Shown: positions 26,724 to 40,041, counted from the stretch's first letter. The stretch is 64,000 nt of DNA from Cercis canadensis (GCA_003255065.1 QAOA01003650.1:124001-188000); one strand, 5' to 3'. Program-made: numbers and translations. The notes: generated from the letters alone by a model not told the origin.

Positions 26724-29041
26724 ACTTGTCAATCATTTATACAAAAATATATGTCAACTTAATAATGACAAAGAAATTACAATTACAATTTAATTGAACC
26801 AATTTTACATGAAACTTACAACGTTATACATGACTTTGAACATACTAATTTGATAGATGCAAGTGTTGCACGTATTCTAAAAAGTTAATATATGCATGAA
26901 AGAGAGCAGTATTATTAGAGTATGAAATATTAGACATGAAAATGTCACATTTTAAGCACTATTATTAGAGTTCAATTGTCTAGCAAATTTCTCACCCAAA
27001 AAAAATATGGTCTAGCAATTTGTACATATATATAAGACTTTCACTTACCATTGACCTTGAATTTATTTACTTGGTGACAAATTGTATTGGCTAAAATTTA
27101 ATCCTACAATTTATCTATTGAAAATCTAGTATTTATTCAGAAAACTGTTATGAATAATTAATCAATCCATGCATTACTATACAGTTGCGATTACTTAGTA
27201 GTTAGTAGTACCTAAGAGTATTGGGAAAAAGAAAAAAGGAAATCAAACACTTATTTTGATATCATAAGTTAACCAGTTACATCCCCTGTCTTTCAATTAG
27301 TCAAAAAGAAAAACTTCAATAACCTTTTTTAGATAACATATTATTACACCACTCAAAGAGCAAAATTTTATTATTGTGGGACTAATCTGAACTAATTTTT
27401 TAATTATTGTGATGAAACATAATTCAGGGCCTATATTTGACCTGAGTATCAGACAGACCTTGTTTCTGCTATTGTATATGTCTAATCTTTGCTCTAGAGC
27501 TGCAGTTTTAGTATGGTAAACCAGAAAACTAATCAACAATAAAATCTTTACATTGTAGTTACTGATAATAACCGCGCCCAATTAGAAAATTTACCCCATA
27601 ACCATTGATGAAAGAAAAGAAAAAACGATCAAATATGAATTCTAACCTCTAACCAAACAACATTGTCTATAATGAACGCAACATTGCTGAGACAACGATT
27701 AAGACAAAAATGATTAACTCATACCACAGACAAAATCAAAATCTTTGGCTAATCCCCACCTAGGTTCCATTACTGTAACGTTGACTAATTTCCATTTCCT
27801 TTCTTGTATATATCCATTTTGGTATCACTCTTTTTTCTCTATGGCATTATTTCAGAAGATCACAAAAGCAATGTCAATCCTCACTAACAATTTTTCACGA
27901 AATAACAAACAAGTATTATGGATCTTTATGTTGATTCTTGATTTTAATTCATGAAATAACATTTTTCAATGACATGATAATAATTTAGATTCCTTCAATA
28001 CCTCAAAATTGATTTCTTTTTGGTTGTTTATTCTTTATTCTTTTGTTTTTTTGACAAAAATACATTGTATAAGTTATCTTATAAATGATATGCATCATAT
28101 CACGTTGTACATTCATAATCATTTTATGAAATTCAAATCATGTTCATTTCATGCATTTTTAACTTCATGTGTGTATATAATTTTCCCTTTATTTCTGCAT
28201 GTCTATATTTAGCTTCGCAATTCACAAATAATTGGTAGATTTTGGTGAAAATACAATATTATTATATTTCACCATATCTATATATACTTATTCTATCATA
28301 AACTTTGCTTTCTTATAATTTTTTTTTACATGATGCTATGGAGGTTAGACACACTTTCTACTCTTTTAGTATAGATGCTTAAAAACAATAAATGAAGACA
28401 CATAAATAATTTTTTTTTTTTTTTGGTTTAAGATGTGTTCTTAGGGCATATGTTAAAAAAGCTAAGGTGAGATGCTCACTTATTGAAAATAGTAAAAAGA
28501 AGACTTTACAAACATGCTGATATAATATAAGGGAGAATTATTCATAAGTTTTAGAACTTGAGAAAAAGGACATATATAGAAGTTTGGTCATCTCATACAT
28601 GATAAAAATATTCTTCAGCACTATTGTGTTAGTTTGTTTATATTTAAACATGATAACTATATACTAAAAAAAATAATCACATATCTCATACTAAATAACT
28701 TTATATATAAATAAAATAATCACATAATACCGAAGAATATTTTAGTCATTTCATGAGATGACTAAACTTCTAGTCCTTTCTCCCAGAATAATTTTTAAAA
28801 AATATAATAGTGTTTAAATTTTAAGGACAAATATATCTTTCATGTTGAGGTAAGTATACCCTTTTCAAAGTTAAATTAAGTATATATCATTTTACTCTCA
28901 ACAATTAAAAATTTATCATGGAAAGGAATTCTGTTAGTTGGAGTAAAATTCAAGAACGAATAAATAATTCACTGACACAGCTTAAATCTACCAATTGAAG
29001 AGATATGAAATTGAACAAAACTTGATAAAAGAAAACACGAA

Positions 29042-29102
29042 GTGTGAAAATTAGAAGGCCACAAATGTTATNGTGTGAAAATTAGAAGACCACAAATGTT
29101 AT
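29042..29102. other. contig join: 30-base repeat either side of an N
   Basis: 29042-29071 and 29073-29102 match with one mismatch, split by N at 29072. The left version has the base found in unit 1 (GAAGGCC), the right version that of the block at 34500 (GAAGACC). Confidence 0.8.
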
Positions 29103-30043
29103 TATTAGCATTTTATCCATTAATAATAGGTAGAAAGAGGAGAGAATTATTCTAACTTTTCAAAACTTAGAAGAAAAGGCCTCGTAGTGTGAAAAAAGAA
29201 AAATTCTAAGCATATGTTTGATCTATCGAGTAAAGGCCAAAATATCTGTGGGTATTATGTGGTTATTCTATTTATATTTGAACATGATAATCACTTAGTA
29301 AATAAAATAATCATATATTTTATACATGATAATCATGTATATAAATAGAATAGTCATATTAAACCAAAGGATATATATTTAGATAATTTTACCATAAAGG
29401 TGAAGTACTGGATTGGAAATTTTATCCCTTCTGCATTTTAAGGTGTTTTGTTTTAAGGTTTAGAAACTTTGAATAATTCTTCCAAAGAGAATTTGAAATT
29501 TCAATATCAATAGTTAGAAACTATTGCATATTTGATACAAAAGAATGGTAATTCTCCATTGTAGATCAATATATTTGGAAATTGAGAATGATGATTCCAT
29601 TTTAGGCTTTATCCTATAGAATGAGCTTTGGGTAGGAAAAAAAAAAAGCATGGAATGATAATTTCATTCATGGCTCTGATTTCACATAAGTGGAAATCAA
29701 CATTCTCACATTGAGATGTGAAAATGATTTCATACTACATAGAATGAGATTAATTTTGTTTGCAACCTATCCTCGTTATATTTTTTGGTTGGTTACCTAA
29801 GAGTGGAATGCACTACAGAAACGACAAGGATTACATGGTGGGTAGAACCCTTAATATCAAATCCTTTAGTTCCTTTGACCAAAGGAGATGCCAATAAACC
29901 CACATATCATTGGCCTATCCTTGTTAATTTGACAAAATGACCTAAACTACTTTTATTAAATATAATTTATCTTCTCCCACAAAACCATCAAGTTACCAAA
30001 CTAGAAGTTTATACCAAAAAAAAAAAAATTGGGACATACTGGA

Positions 30044-31213
30044 GATTTGGGTGCCGCAGTGCCCCAACATGTTGATCAACAGAAGTCCAGAGAGTTGGGC
30101 GCTGCAACGCCCCAAGGTCAAGAATTAGCAGAATGAGGACAGAGAGTAAGGTACCACAACGCCCTATACCAAGCGCCGCAGCACCTACCAGACAAGGACC
30201 AGGAGGATGCAGCGCCCAAATACAAAGCTGCAGCCCCTCGATAGTCAACTCGGGATTTGACTTTCAAACTCTCTAATTTCATTAGGACTCTTACTTTATT
30301 TTAATTCCTTTTTTTTTCCTAAACTTCCTAGGACATATAAATAGGACTTTTAAAGTCTACTTTAGGGTTCCACACATTTTACACAAGAGGCAAAAATAGA
30401 AAAGGGATCAAGCTTGAAGATCGGTGTTTTCGGCATCGAATTGTCATCTCCAAGAGTTTATTTCTTCCTCTTTCTTGTATCTGATGTGTAATCTGTGTGT
30501 GATTATGTTTTCTACATTCATTATGAACTAATTCCACCATCTAGGGTGGAGATGTAGCCTAGCTTAGGACACATTGTAATTTTAAATGAATTAATCAAAA
30601 GACCGTCTATTCAATTGTCTTCTTAATGTCCATTCTTATTGTTTCTTTTTGATTGGCCATCAAATTAGATGATTTGATATTTGCAATGTTACCAGGAGGT
30701 TAGTTGTAATTGGAGATCCTAGGGGTTAAGGACATGGATTTTATAAAGGATAGATATACCTTTATGATCTATGTAGCCATTAAAAGAGAACCATAGAAGT
30801 AATTTGAGTTACCAGTTTATTCACAATTCACATAGAAATATAGTGAATTCATAAATTGGGAATACGTTTCTTTGACCTTGGGAAAGGCTAATGGACAAAT
30901 TAGGGTTCTTGGCTAGCATTTAAGAAGATTGTCTTTGTTAATAAATTAGAGGTAAAGATCTGAACTAGCTACGGTGAAATCAAAACTCCAGATACTTTCT
31001 CTCCATATTTCTACTCGTTTTACAATGTTTATTCTCTATTTACTGTTTTGCATTTAATTATCACCATAAGTCACTTATTTATCATCTAGATAAAATTGGA
31101 ATACACATAATTTTGGTACTTAGTAGCTATAATTTCCGTGGGACAATACTTTTAACTTAAATCTATATTACTTGATTACGATACGTGTACTTGCGTACAC
31201 TTTTTACGTAACA
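30044..31213 (+). mobile_element. partial copy of the solo LTR
   Basis: Matches 7938-9107 over its full 1170 bases with few differences. The first 184 bases of the LTR are missing because this is the left edge of a copied block, not because of an independent insertion. Confidence 0.7.
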
Positions 31214-31410
31214 GGGGGAGAGCAGAGGTATATTCATGTTGAATAGTGATATTTTTTAAAAAAAATTATACATAATTTTTAATTTATATACTTACAAAAT
31301 TTGAATTTAAATTTACTTAGCATTCATTCTTTAACTCACATAATTTTTGGTTTTGGCGGATCAAATATTTCTACACTACATGTTAAGTAGTTATTTACTT
31401 GTCAATCATT

Positions 31411-31536
31411 TTTTTTTTTTGCCTATAAATAAATAGAGATTGCAATTACGATTAAGGGGATTTGAGTTGGAAAAAGGGATGAGGAGACCAGCTTATAATT
31501 GGGAGTACGCTTCACTGAGCTAAAACTCTTCTTCTT
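31411..31536 (-). mobile_element. tRNA-derived SINE, copy in unit 2 (second block)
   Basis: Copy of the insertion at 9305, with the same 14-base flanking repeats (31397-31410 and 31537-31550). It is essentially identical to the unit 1 copy. Confidence 0.75.
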
Positions 31537-32691
31537 ACTTGACAATCATTTATACAAAAACATAAGTCAACTTATTAATGACAAATAAATTACAATTACA
31601 ATTTAATTGAACCAATTTTACATGAAACTTACAATGTTATACGTGACTTTGAACATACTAGTTTGATAGATGCAAGAGTTGCACGTATTCTAAAAAGTTA
31701 ATATATGCATGAATGAGAGCAGTATTATTAGAGTATGAAATATTAGACATGAAAATGTCACATTTTAAGCATTATTATTAAAGTTAAATTGTCTAGCAAA
31801 TTTCTCACCCAAAAAGAAAAATGGTCTAGCAATTTGTACATATAGATAAGACTTTCACTTACAATTGACCTTGAATTTATTTACTAGGTGACAAATTGTA
31901 TTGGCTAAAATTTAATCCTACAATTTATCTATTGAAAATCTCGTATTTAATCAGAAAACTGTTATGAATAATTAATCAATACATGCATTACTATACAGTT
32001 GTGACGACTTAGTAGTTAGTAGTACCTAAAAGTATTGGGAAAAAGAAAAAGGGAAATCAAACACTTATTTTGATATAATAATTTAACCAGTTGCATCCCC
32101 CGTCTTTCAACTAGCTAGTTAAAATGAAAAACTTCAAGAACCTTTTCAGATAACATATTATTACACCACTCAAAGAGCAAAATTTCATTATTGTGGGACT
32201 AATCTGAACTAATTTTTCAATTATTGTGTTGAAGCATAATTTAGGGCCTATATTTGACCTGAGTATCAGACAGACCTTGCTTCTGCTATTATATATGTCT
32301 AATCTTTGCTCTATAGCTGCGGTTTTAGTATGGTAAATTACCTGAAAACCAATCAACAATAAAATCCTTACGTTGTAGTTACTAATAATAACCGCCCAAT
32401 TAGAAATTTAACCCTATAACTATTGATGGAAAAAAAAGAAGAAGATCAAATATGAATTCTAATCCTCTAACCAAACAACATTGTATATAATGAATGCAAC
32501 ATTGCCGAGACAATGATTAAGACAAAAATGATTAACTCATACCACAGACAAAATCAAAATCTTTGGCTAATCCCCACCTAGTTTCCATTACTGCAACGTT
32601 GACAAATTTCCATTTCCTTTCTTGTATATCCATTTTGGTATCACTCTTATTTCTCTATTGCATTATTTCAGAAGATCACAAAAGCAATGTC

Positions 32692-33341
32692 TGTAAGAGA
32701 TTCAACCAATTTAACAGTACACCAAGCAATACCATAATAGCAGTAGTAAACACAGTACAGAACTTAAACCGATTGTAAGCAATGAAATAGAAATAAAGGA
32801 AGATGAACACAAGATTTACGTGGTTCAGCCAAGATCGCTTACATCCACAGGAGATACCAGTTTCACTATGATTAGCAACACTAAGATCAAGTCTTGTTAC
32901 AATAGAATTCCTCTTTGGCCTTATTCTTGAACCTTGCAGCAGATGCAAGCAAGAACCCCAAGCCTCACTCAATCTCTCTAAGTCTTCTCTTATCTGATTT
33001 CTCTCAACTGTTTCTCTGATCATCCATCTATCTATAAATGCACACATCACATGCTTATATAGAAACTAGTAACCAATCGGCTTTAGTCGGTTATGACCAT
33101 TAACCAACTAACTAGTGACTTGTAACTGATTTAAGAGACACCAGTGTCCACCTTGAACACGACCATGTCTAAAGCTGTGTCCGAGGCCTTGTTTTTAGTC
33201 CAGAGACTCATTCTAGCTCCCATAGTGAACACGGCCATGTCTGAGCTCCAGAACCTCACTTAAGTGACACGCACAGACCCACAAGAGAACACAGCTGTGT
33301 TTGCAATCCATGTTTGCACTATACAAGAGTGAATCATCACA
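32692..33341 (-). mobile_element. solo LTR, Ty1/copia-like (unit 2 copy)
   Basis: Same 650-base LTR with the same ATGTC duplications (32687-32691 and 33342-33346), nearly identical to 10586-11235. It was carried here with the copied block rather than inserted anew. Confidence 0.75.
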
Positions 33342-33871
33342 ATGTCAATCCTCAGTAACAATTTTTCACGAAATAACAAACATGTATTATGGATCTTTAT
33401 GTTGATTCTTGGTTTTAATTCACAAAATAACATTTTTCAATGACATGATAATAATTTAGATTCCTCCAATACCTCAAAATTGATTTCTTTTTGGCTGTTT
33501 ATTCTTTCTTTTTTTGGACAAAAGTACAGTGTATAAGTCATCTTATAAATGATATGCATCCATATCACGTTGTACATTCATAATCATTTTATGAAATTCA
33601 AATCACGTTCATTTCATGCATTTTTAACTTCATGTGTGTATATAATTTTCCCTTTATTTCTGCATGTCTATATTTAGCTTCGCAATTCACAAATAATTGG
33701 TAGATTTTGGTGAAAATACATTATTATATTTCACCATATCTATATATACTTATTCTATCATAAACTTTGTATTTTTATATTTTTTCTTACATGATGCTAT
33801 GGAGGTTAGACACACTTTCTACGCTTTTAGTATAGATGCTTAAAAACAATAAATGAAGACACATAAATTAA

Positions 33872-33872
33872 N
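33872..33872. other. contig join without a clear repeat
   Basis: N at 33872 before a T run. Just left, the sequence follows unit 1 (ATAAATTAA); just right it follows the first unit 2 block (AAATAATTTTT, GGTTTAAGATG). Confidence 0.6.
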
Positions 33873-35482
33873 TTAAATAATTTTTTTTTTTTTTTGGTTT
33901 AAGATGTGTTCTTAGGGCATATGTTAAAAAAGCTAAGGTGAGATGCTCACTTATTGAAAATAGTAAAAAGAAGACTTTACAAACATGCTGATATAATATA
34001 AGGGAGAATTATTCATAAGTTTTAGAACTTGAGAAAAAGACATAGAAGTTTGGTCATCTCATAAATGATAAAAATAGTCTCCAGCACTATTGTGTTAGTT
34101 TGTTTATATTTAAACATGATAACTATATACTAAAAAAAATAATCACATATCTCATACTAAATAACTTTATATATAAATAAAATAATCACATAATACTGAA
34201 GAATATTTTAGTCATTTCATGAGATGACTAAACTTCCAGTCCTTTCTCCCAGAATAATGTTTAAAAAATATAATAGTGTTTAAATTTTAAGGACAAATAT
34301 ATCTTTCATGTTGAGGTAAGTATACCCTTTTCAAAGTTAAATTAAGTATATATCATTTTACTCTCAACAATTAAAAATTTATCATGGAAAGGAATTCTGT
34401 TAAGTTGGAGTAAAATTCAAGATCGAATAAATAATTCACTGACACAGCTTAAATCTACCAATTGAAGAGATATGAAATTGAAAAAAACTTGATAAAAGAA
34501 AACACGAAGTGTGAAAATTAGAAGACCACAAATGTTATTATTAGCATTTTATCCATTAATAATAGGTAGAAAGAGGAGAGAATTATTCTAACTTTTCAAA
34601 ACTTAGAAGAAAAGGCCTCGTAGTGTGAAAAAAGAAAAATTCTAAGCATATGTTTGATCTATCGAGTAAAGGCCAAAATATCTGTGGGTATTATGTGGTT
34701 ATTCTATTTATATTTGAACATGATAATCACTTAGTAAATAAAATAATCATATATTTTATACATGATAATCATGTATATAAATAGAATAGTCATATTTAAA
34801 CAAAGGATATATATTTAGATAATTTTACCATAAAGGTGAAGTACTGGATTGGAAATTTTATCCCTTCTGCATTTTAAGTTGTTTTGTTTTAAGGTTTAGA
34901 AACTTTGAATAACTCTTCCAAAGAGAATTTGAAATTTCAATATCAATAGTTAGAAACTATTGCATATTTGATACAAAAGAATGGTAATTCTCCATTGTAG
35001 ATCAATATATTTGGAAATTGAGAATGATGATTCCATTTTAGGCTTTATCCTATAGAATGAGCTTTGGGTAGGAAAAAAAAAAAAGCATGGAATGATAATT
35101 TCATTCATGGCTCTGATTTCACATAAGTGGAAATCGAACATTCTCACATTGAGATGTGAAAATGATTTCATACTCCATAGAATGAGATTAATTTTGTTTG
35201 CAACCTATCCTCGTTATATTTTTTGGTTGGTTACCTAAGAGTGGAATGCACTACAGAAACGACAAAGATTACATGGTGGGTAGAACCCTTAATATCAAAT
35301 CGTTAGTTCCTTTGACCAAAGGAGATGCCAATAAACCCACATATCATTGGCCTATCCTTGTTAATTTGACAAAATGACCTAAACTACTTTTATTAAATAT
35401 AATTTATCTTCTCCCACAAAACCATCAAGTTACCAAACTAGAAGTTTATACCCAAAAAAAAAAAAAAATTGGGACATACTGG

Positions 35483-37024
35483 AAAAATAATTAATTTTTC
35501 AATAATTATAATATTTATGCTTTTAAAATTATATAAAATTTATAGCACATATATAATAATGTATAACAAAATTTAACTTTATTGTATTTCTAATTGTTAA
35601 GGGCTAAAATTGATCCGAGGTACTAGTTTGGGCCAAGTAGTCCCTTGACACTAGTTTAAGTTGACAAAGAAAAGTGGGCTTCAGTAAAGGAAAGCCCATT
35701 GGAATAAAGGGTCCAAAATGATCAGAAGTCCAATAAGACCACGCCTATTAAATGCAACGATGTCGTTTTGGACAAAGGGGAGAAAATGTGGTGAAGGGGA
35801 ACTTGGTCAGAACTTCAGAATACACACAATGAGGAAGTTAATTGCTATTCAGTTTGTCTATCACGAATTATCCCAAACACTAAGCCTTTTGTTTTTGTTC
35901 ATTATGTTTAGCAGGCATTTACACTCGTAATCATGCTTGCTTCTTCTTTCAATGCAAAGAATCCATTTCCCTAACTCTCTAACTTTCCTTGTTGCCAAAG
36001 TTTTGTTTTCTTTAGATCCTGTGTCCCTTTAATAGCTTTACTCTATTTCATGTCCTTCTTGTATTGTTCTTGCTCTCACAACGAGGGACTTTCTATCCTT
36101 TTGCTTGGCTTTTTTGTTGCTTTGGTATTTGCAGTCCAGTTTCCTTGAACATGTTGTTGGTATGAAGTTAAATTTTACCACAACACTAATAAAGGGCATT
36201 TATGTCTTTCATGACTAATTCTGATTACATTCCACATTGATTCTATAGAGCTACTCAACTATAAAATAAAAATGTCAAGCCATTTCATGCCAGCTCATTC
36301 TATTCTCATTTCTATTCCAATTTTGATTTTATGATTTCTATTTCGTGTGTCAAAAGTGATGTCAGTAAATAGTTTCCAAGCATATAAATGCTTCTTAACT
36401 AGGTCAAATGTTAAGAGAACCCTTATTATAAAAGACTTATAAGGATTGCCAGCATGAGTTCGAATTCCCCTTTCAACCAAAAGTCCCGCAAGGTGAGCAA
36501 CCCTCCTCAACCTCCTTTCAAGCCTAATTGAGCCTTGAGGGTAATTCTCTGGGTGGGTGTCTGTCTGCCTTTTGTGGGATCCCAAGCATTTCTATTCCAA
36601 GAACATGATGAATGCTATTTGCACAACCTATTCCACACCACATATAAACCTCCTTTCACATCCATTCTTTCAACATTAAATATCATTTCTATCCATCATT
36701 TGTTTGTATAAGATTAATGGTTCAAAATAGAGGTGTAGGGGAGGTGCTCACTAGGAAATGTGCAATTATAATCACAGTTTAAGAAACTTAGTAAATGCTA
36801 TAAAAAAGTTTACTTTCTTTATGAAAAGTATGCACATGTAGGCCCATCTTCCTCCCTCAATTCTTTTCTGGATGATCTGTAAATTATACATACAATCTTC
36901 ATTCAAATTCAGCAGCTTCTCAATTGTAATGGTTAACATGTAGTAGAAAGCGGTTGATTCCTCTGTAAGAAATTCGAGACATATTCAGAAGTGCTTCTAT
37001 CTTTCGAAATTTATTTACCTAAGG
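35483..37024. other. spacer between the doubled block and the cyclin gene
   Basis: 35500-36375 matches 13330-14207. Then comes the SINE at 36384, and 36590-36770 is partly like 20755-20885. 36770-37024 is the cyclin 3' flank, shared with 49190-49250 and 52842-53043. Confidence 0.6.
36384..36581 (+). mobile_element. tRNA-derived SINE of a second family
   Basis: GGTCAAATGTTAAGAGAAC resembles a tRNA A box region and GAGTTCGAATTCC (36456-36468) a B box. CCAAGCAT stands on both sides (36376-36383 and 36582-36589) as a possible 8-base target duplication. The body is 198 bases, typical for a SINE. It lies where unit 1 lacks the whole cyclin block, so no empty site is available to confirm it. Confidence 0.6.
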
Positions 37025-40000
37025 TCACAACTCACAAGATGGCTCAAGTATATGCTTCAGAATCTCCCTCACGATTTTTGTGATATCTTCTTCTTTGCAT
37101 GAGGTAACAAACTTCACTGTATAACTAAAATCTTTTGTTAGTTCTGGTACCAGGAGTCCGTACATATAACCATAAATAACTAAATTTCAATTTTCATGCT
37201 AGAATAATGAAGAGTTAAATATATTTTTTGTCCCTAAATTATTTCTCAAATGTCAATTTAATCCACGATTTATTTTGTGTCACTATATTCCTCGATTAAT
37301 CACTCTGCACGCCAAATGAATCCTTTAAGTGATCATTCTTGGTGCTTACGGAGGACTAATTTGGCAGGCATAGTGATTATTCAAAGACTAAAGTGACACA
37401 AAAAATAAATCATGAACTAAAGTGACATTTAAGAAATAATTCACACACGAAAAATGTATTTTATTCAATAATGAATGAATTAACAAAATTTGATGCAACG
37501 TATGATTATTCAAGGACAAAATTGACACAAAATAAATCATGAACTAAAGTAACATTTAAGAAATAATTCACACACGAAAAATGTATTTTATTCAATAGTG
37601 AATGAATTAACAAAATTTGATGCAACATATGATATTTCAGTCCCCTAAATGCAGTAAGACCAGAGGAACAAATATGTCAGACATGAGAACCAGGGATTTG
37701 AATAAAGAGGAGCTCAATTTGAAGAAAATAACAGCAAACCAAACACTAGAAATTAATGACAAAAGATCTAAATGAGACACACAAAATGAGGGAAAGGATA
37801 ATAACCCAGGCATCATTCCGTGCGTCTCAAGCATCAGAGTTATCTAAGAAAATGCATCACAAATGCTTATCTTTTTATTTTTCTTTTTTCTTTTCTACAA
37901 ATTTAGAAGCTGATACATCATTTATATAGGGGCCGAGTTTATCATATTTTTTGCCCCAAATCAGTCAAATCTTCTATGAAAGATGTAAAAGCTATTAAAA
38001 TAACTCGATTAGCAAAACCTCTATGGTGAATCCAAGCCAGCTACATCATATTACCCCTAAATGGCATCATTTTTATTTATTTCGTGATCAAACTTATATT
38101 CTCAATGATATGACAATCATCAAATTCATCTAGTCCCTACTTGCTCCTACACCAAAGTTGGACAGTTTTCCTATCACATTCTTCCTTCTTTTCTGTGGTC
38201 AAATTACTATTTTAGTCCCAATAATTTGTTCAAGCTTCAAAGATGGAAAATTGGATCTTTCCTTATGATTGCAATGTTCATCAAGAATAATATATGTACA
38301 AATGCATTTTGGTATTCAGAAGTTGATTTAAGTTTTGTAAGCATCATTTAAAGAAAAAAAAATTCTGAAAATGTTACTGCAAAGGGATGGCTAATATGAT
38401 AATATCTATTGAGGAAAAGAAATAGTCCACACTATCCGAATTCAGTTTCTTACCCCATGGAAGAACTGGAAACTCCCATCCCTGTTTCGGGACTGTAATG
38501 ACATATGATACAACCTGCAAAAGCAGATAAATTCTTACCAAAAGTAATAGTTCACATGATGTAAATACTTGGAAATAACTAAAGAACAACATACCAAGAT
38601 TGATGCAGCAACAGAGAGAGGATAACTATAAAGAAATGATGTCTCCTCCTTTTCATAGAGAAGATCCATAATTTCCATACATGCTTCAAAGTTAATGAGT
38701 TCACCAACTTTTGCCACTACCCTGAAATCAACCAAAAAGGGAAACAATGGACACAAATTGCTATAAATCATCTTAAATATATCTCCAGCTTATAAAGGTG
38801 ACTCACTTGATCTGAATCCAAAGTTCTTCAAGTAACAAGAAAGCAATATTTGCCGTGCCAATCTCAAAATTCAACACCTTAGGAAGTACCAATCGTGTTA
38901 GTTCAACCAGTATAGTACCAAATACCTTGCAGGTTCTTTGCTATATACCTGCATGAAGAGCACTTCCTGCAGAATATCCAGAACAAGCACCTAAAATTTA
39001 AGATCATACGTGGTAAGTAGTTTATAATCATCACAAAAGAAAATTTCCTTACGGCATCCGCAAAGTCTCGAGTAGTAAAGTGTTGTTCCTTGATTACTTT
39101 GTCAGCCAAAGACTTTAAACATCTCACGGAGAGTGGACAAGAATCATGTATCTGTAGAACCCTCCTTTTGTATTACCCAATAAACTAAAAAATCATATTA
39201 ATCGAGAAAAATTCATGAAACTAGAGCGTGAAAACCCACTTTGCTTGAAATCCATATAGAAATAAGAACAAATAACTGCAAGTTGCTTTCTCTCACAGGT
39301 TGTAATAACCAGTTCCCTAAATTACCACCGCCTTTGAACCTTCAAAAGAATAATTCAACAGTAGTATAGCAATAAAACTGGAAAAAAAAAATAAAAAAAT
39401 CTAGCCTTCCATACTAACAAAACCCATAAAGGAAACAAGTTAATTGCAATTACTATATGATTGAGAAATTCTAAAATGATCAATCAATTATGAAAACGAG
39501 GAAATCCTCACTATCAATGCAAAAGTAGTATAGCAATAAAATTGGAAAAAAAAAAAATCTAGCTTTCCATATTAAAAAAANAAAAAAAAACCATAACGGA
39601 AATTACTAGTTATTTGCAATTACTATACGATTGAGCAACTCTAAAATGATCAATCAATTATGAAAAATGTGAAAATTCACACAAGCAAATACACAAACAG
39701 GAAATGCAAGATACCTGGGTAAAGAAGGGAAGAACCGATCAACGAACAATGACAACGCGGAATATTTAACAATTGGAGCTAATTCCAGTTGCTACATCAT
39801 AGAAAAATTGTCAATAAGGAAAAAGAATTATCGATTGGTATAACATATGTTTATGGAGAAATTTTAAGATAAAAAGAGGAGAATTTTGTATGCTTACTTG
39901 AGCTGATTGGATGAGGAACTCAACCATTCGGAGGCGCTGAGCTGAAGAGGACTCAAATGACAAATGCTTTCGCTCACTGGAACTGGGAGAAATGGGAAAG

Positions 40001-40041
40001 TGAGCAATACCCATTTTGGTTTCTGAAGGAGAAGACGACAT
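37025..40041 (-). CDS. CYCJ18: cyclin-J18-like protein, 9 exons, complete
   Basis: Plant J18-type cyclin, a small cyclin-box protein presumed to partner a cyclin-dependent kinase; its exact role is poorly known. Exons on the minus strand: 40041-39898, 39791-39715, 39339-39240, 39151-39053, 38966-38949, 38877-38807, 38721-38595, 38514-38454, 37116-37025. They total 789 nt, or 262 residues, GT-AG throughout. Recognisable stretches are RLRMVEFLIQSA, VKYSALSLFVDRFFPSL, LLQPVRESNLQLFVLISIW, VLNFEIGTANIAFLLLEE, VAKVGELINFEACMEIMDLL, SYVITVPKQGWEFPVLPW and KFVTSCKEEDI. I recognise these as J18-like from memory. Exon 5 is an 18-nt microexon (EVLFMQ). An earlier in-frame ATG exists at 40080, but the decayed sister copy has stop codons there, so 40041 is preferred. 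Intron 8 is long (about 1.3 kb). A single N lies in a poly-A run of intron 2 (39581). Confidence 0.85.
37212..37465. mobile_element. related MITE in intron 8 of the cyclin gene
   Basis: Ends GAGTTAAATATATTTTTTGTCC and inverted GAAAAATGTATTTTATTC resemble the element at 366. Its right part plus flank is repeated in tandem (about 37379-37500 and 37501-37625), giving a second partial end. Confidence 0.55.
37379..37625. repeat. tandem duplication of about 122 bases in cyclin intron 8
   Basis: GATTATTCAAAGACTAAAG ... TTTGATGCAACGTAT is followed by a second copy starting GATTATTCAAGGAC and ending TTTGATGCAACATAT. The cyclin pseudogene has a single copy. Confidence 0.75.
39581..39581. other. single N in a poly-A run, cyclin intron 2
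   Basis: Probable contig join or unresolved homopolymer. The pseudogene copy has a shorter A run without N. Confidence 0.6.

Larger units (their letters stand above)
26388..30043. repeat. spacer block, first copy in unit 2
   Basis: Equivalent of 9108-13320 without the 650-base LTR. It ends with a poly-A and TTGGGACATACTGGA, then switches at 30043/30044 into the middle of a solo LTR. The part right of the N at 29072 follows the 34500-35480 version. Confidence 0.7.
30044..35482. repeat. spacer block, second copy in unit 2
   Basis: Equivalent of 7938-13320. Up to the N at 33872 it is nearly identical to unit 1, including both solo LTRs. To the right it resembles the first copy, and it ends in the same poly-A and TTGGGACATACTGGA (35482) before single-copy sequence continues. 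No gene seen. Confidence 0.7.

Noticed and set aside
36295-36585. 96-codon minus-strand ORF
   Set aside because: Mostly antisense to the SINE at 36384.
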